This document shows, piece by piece, positions 6,000 to 6,965 of a stretch of DNA of 6,965 nucleotides. The position numbers were made by a program, and so were the translations under genes. Under the pieces are notes generated by a model, which saw only the letters and a list, made by a program, of their open reading frames with translations, had not been told where the DNA came from and did no database searches. The stretch is from an uncultured Pirellulaceae bacterium (GTDB taxonomy: Bacteria > Planctomycetota > Planctomycetia > Pirellulales > Pirellulaceae), in the NCBI GenBank assembly GCA_934278005.1, contig CAKQWG010000163.1, forward strand, positions 1 through 6,965. The letters are read 5' to 3'. Each line of letters starts with the position of its first letter. Position 1 is the stretch's first letter.

Positions 6000-6265
6000 T
6001 GGATCCTCATGCGGCGCGAGTGGGTAAGTATGCGAACGGTCTTGTTAACTTAGGTGAGCTGCGGAAAATGTCCCCGCCGCCCTCGGTGCGCATGCATGAA
6101 TCCTAACGGTTTTCCCGATTGCAGCGAGCCGATCGTTCCGATGCCGTGAATGTCGGTTAAGCATTGCTTGCCAAGGCCACCCGCATCGGCCGGGACCGAC
6201 GTCTAGGATACAAGACCAATCAAGCTGGCACTCCTCTGCTGGCACCTGCGTAAAGGATGACGCTG
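6000..6265. other. divergent intergenic region between the small membrane protein and the Cys-rich lipoprotein
   Basis: It must carry promoters for both flanking genes, but I find no hexamer pair good enough to call on either strand. The only repeat seen is GCTGGCAC twice (6224-6231 and 6238-6245), 14 bases apart, just before the ribosome-binding site of the plus-strand gene. No gene is supported here. Confidence 0.4.
6252..6257 (+). promoter_or_regulatory. ribosome-binding site that decides the lipoprotein start
   Basis: AAAGGA lies 8 bases before the ATG at 6266. The alternative in-frame ATG at 6257 overlaps this motif, so the second ATG is preferred; it also gives the compact signal peptide MKRVLLG. 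Confidence 0.65.
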
Positions 6266-6607
6266 ATGAAACGCGTACTGTTAGGCATCGCATTGACATT
6301 TACATTGTTGAGCACCACAGGCTGCGGCGTGATGGGCCATCGACGACACAGCGACTGCAATCACTGCAATGGGCCATTGGGATGTCGCCCTTGCAATCTG
6401 GGATGGCAGCGCGGTGGAACGGACTACCAACGCTTCCTGAGCAATAACGGCGGGCCTGGTGGCCACGTCGGTCATCATGCACAGGCTCAGCCCGCTGGAG
6501 CTGGTGGTGCCGGCGGCGGGCCAGCCGCACAAGTCGCCTATCCGTACTATACAGCTCGCGGTCCGCGCGATTTCCTGATGGACAATCCTCCCACTATCGG
6601 TCGCTAG
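6266..6607 (+). CDS. cysteine/histidine-rich planctomycete lipoprotein, conserved hypothetical
   Basis: A 113-residue predicted secreted lipoprotein. Seen: signal peptide MKRVLLGIALTFTLLSTTGC with candidate lipid-carrying Cys20 (the -3 residue is Thr, so the lipobox is atypical); a Cys/His-rich patch C31-NH-C34-NGPLG-C40-RP-C43 (CxxC-x5-CxxC) with His25, His28 and His33 nearby; a GWQRGGTDYQRFL block (46-58); a low-complexity Gly/Ala/His linker (about 62-90); and a C-terminal AYPYYTARGPRDFL..NPPTIG tail. I recall short planctomycete proteins of unknown function with the same CxLGWxRGGxDY and YPYYTxRGPRDFL blocks, so this is a conserved lineage-restricted family rather than a chance frame. Paired CxxC motifs suggest metal binding or disulphides outside the cytoplasm, but this is inference. 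It is flanked by minus-strand genes and likely transcribed alone. Confidence 0.85.
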   Translation: MKRVLLGIALTFTLLSTTGCGVMGHRRHSDCNHCNGPLGCRPCNLGWQRGGTDYQRFLSNNGGPGGHVGHHAQAQPAGAGGAGGGPAAQVAYPYYTARGPRDFLMDNPPTIGR

Positions 6608-6679
6608 GCTTCGGCTAGGTTCGTCGACATGGCGTGGCGCTGTCTCGCGCCGTAGCCGGGCTGTCGCGTTGTCGCGTCG

Positions 6680-6708
6680 GCCCGCGCGCATTGGTGTAGC
6701 GCGCGGGC
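6680..6708. terminator. GC-rich hairpin between convergent genes
   Basis: GCCCGCGCGC (6680-6689) and GCGCGCGGGC (6699-6708) form a perfect 10-base-pair stem with a 9-base loop, 72 bases after the lipoprotein stop and about 70 bases beyond the stop of the minus-strand gene at the right edge. There is no T-run on either side, so it is at best a U-less bidirectional terminator or an mRNA 3'-end stabiliser. Confidence 0.5.
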
Positions 6709-6779
6709 ACGGGGCTTAAGGATTTTGTGCAAAGCGCGGGGCGATGCCCACGCGGTTTAACGAGGCTGCCAACCAATGG

Positions 6780-6965
6780 CTACTCGTCGGGCAACGCGAC
6801 CTGCGCCCGGCCGCGGAGATAGGCGATCAGCGACCGGATCTCGTGAGGGCTGAACTGCTGTAACTGGTTGTCGGGCATCATCGACAATTCGCTCGTCCGC
6901 CGCTCGGCGATTTCGTCGGTGGGAATAACCACCAGAGCTTCTGCGGTTTGAACGCTGACGGCGTT
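6780..6965 (-). CDS. C-terminal fragment of a PVC-type cytochrome c / haem-binding domain protein (truncated by window edge)
   Basis: The last 61 codons of a minus-strand gene whose start lies beyond the right edge, ending in TAG at 6782-6780. The readable sequence, NAVSVQTAEALVVIP then DEIAERRTSELSMMPDNQL and FSPHEIRSLIAYLRGRAQVALP, corresponds to the tail of the planctomycete/verrucomicrobial haem-binding domain (TIGR02603-type) found at the C-terminus of large secreted membrane-bound dehydrogenase-like proteins. SMMPD...LSPEE(I/V)RDLIAYL is the usual end of that domain; the CxxCH haem site would lie upstream, outside the window. Such proteins are expected in the periplasm and are thought to couple oxidation of sugars or alcohols to electron transfer. 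No substrate can be named from this piece. Confidence 0.85.
   Translation of the reverse strand, partial: NAVSVQTAEALVVIPTDEIAERRTSELSMMPDNQLQQFSPHEIRSLIAYLRGRAQVALPDE

Noticed and set aside
6281..6691. Minus-strand frame of 136 codons opposite the Cys-rich lipoprotein
   Set aside because: It is antisense to a gene with a signal peptide and conserved tail, and shows no domain features.
1..6965. Search for CRISPR repeats, transposase, integrase, toxin-antitoxin, phage-defence or secondary-metabolite modules
   Set aside because: No repeat array, terminal inverted repeats or proteins of such systems were seen; the genes are typical planctomycete chromosomal genes.

Overview
The window looks like ordinary chromosomal DNA of a planctomycete, probably a Pirellulales-type member of the Planctomycetota; this is inferred from gene content, since no rRNA or marker gene is present. 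The best taxonomic signals are a DUF1559 pseudopilin-like protein (4012-5064), the C-terminal tail of a PVC-type cytochrome c / haem-binding protein (6780 to the right edge), a short lipoprotein ending in a YPYYT...RGPRDFL...NPP..G tail of a kind common in planctomycetes (6266-6607), and a small lipoprotein with a VTGTVTLAGKPL domain start (5216-5659). No mobile element, CRISPR array, tRNA or rRNA was seen.

Left part (1-3650), all on the minus strand: transcription runs from an HGSNAT/COG4299-like multi-pass membrane acyltransferase (2397-3650), across a 132-base gap, into an HI0933/YhiN-family FAD oxidoreductase (1029-2264), and then, 11 bases after its stop, into an extended short-chain dehydrogenase that reads like OleD of long-chain olefin biosynthesis (25-1017). 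A GGAGG followed by GTG at the extreme left edge suggests the operon continues outside the window. The 132-base gap carries a 17-codon leader-like ORF and a perfect 6-2-6 palindrome.

Middle (3651-5659): a 361-base divergent intergenic region holds a near-consensus sigma70 promoter (TTGACA-16-TATAGT) and a long structured leader for the DUF1559 gene. That gene ends at a strong intrinsic terminator, and a small lipoprotein with a carboxypeptidase-regulatory-like fold follows. DUF1559 proteins and such lipoproteins commonly sit side by side in planctomycetes, and both are expected at the cell envelope.

Right part (5660-6965): an unrecognised small protein with two membrane segments on the minus strand, converging on the lipoprotein; a cysteine/histidine-rich planctomycete lipoprotein on the plus strand; a GC-rich hairpin; and the last 61 codons of a PVC-type cytochrome c protein on the minus strand.

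No convincing new multi-gene system is visible. The items most worth a second look are the OleD-like reductase with no OleA, B or C in view, the four-cysteine lipoprotein, the structured DUF1559 leader, and the leader ORF before the flavoprotein.
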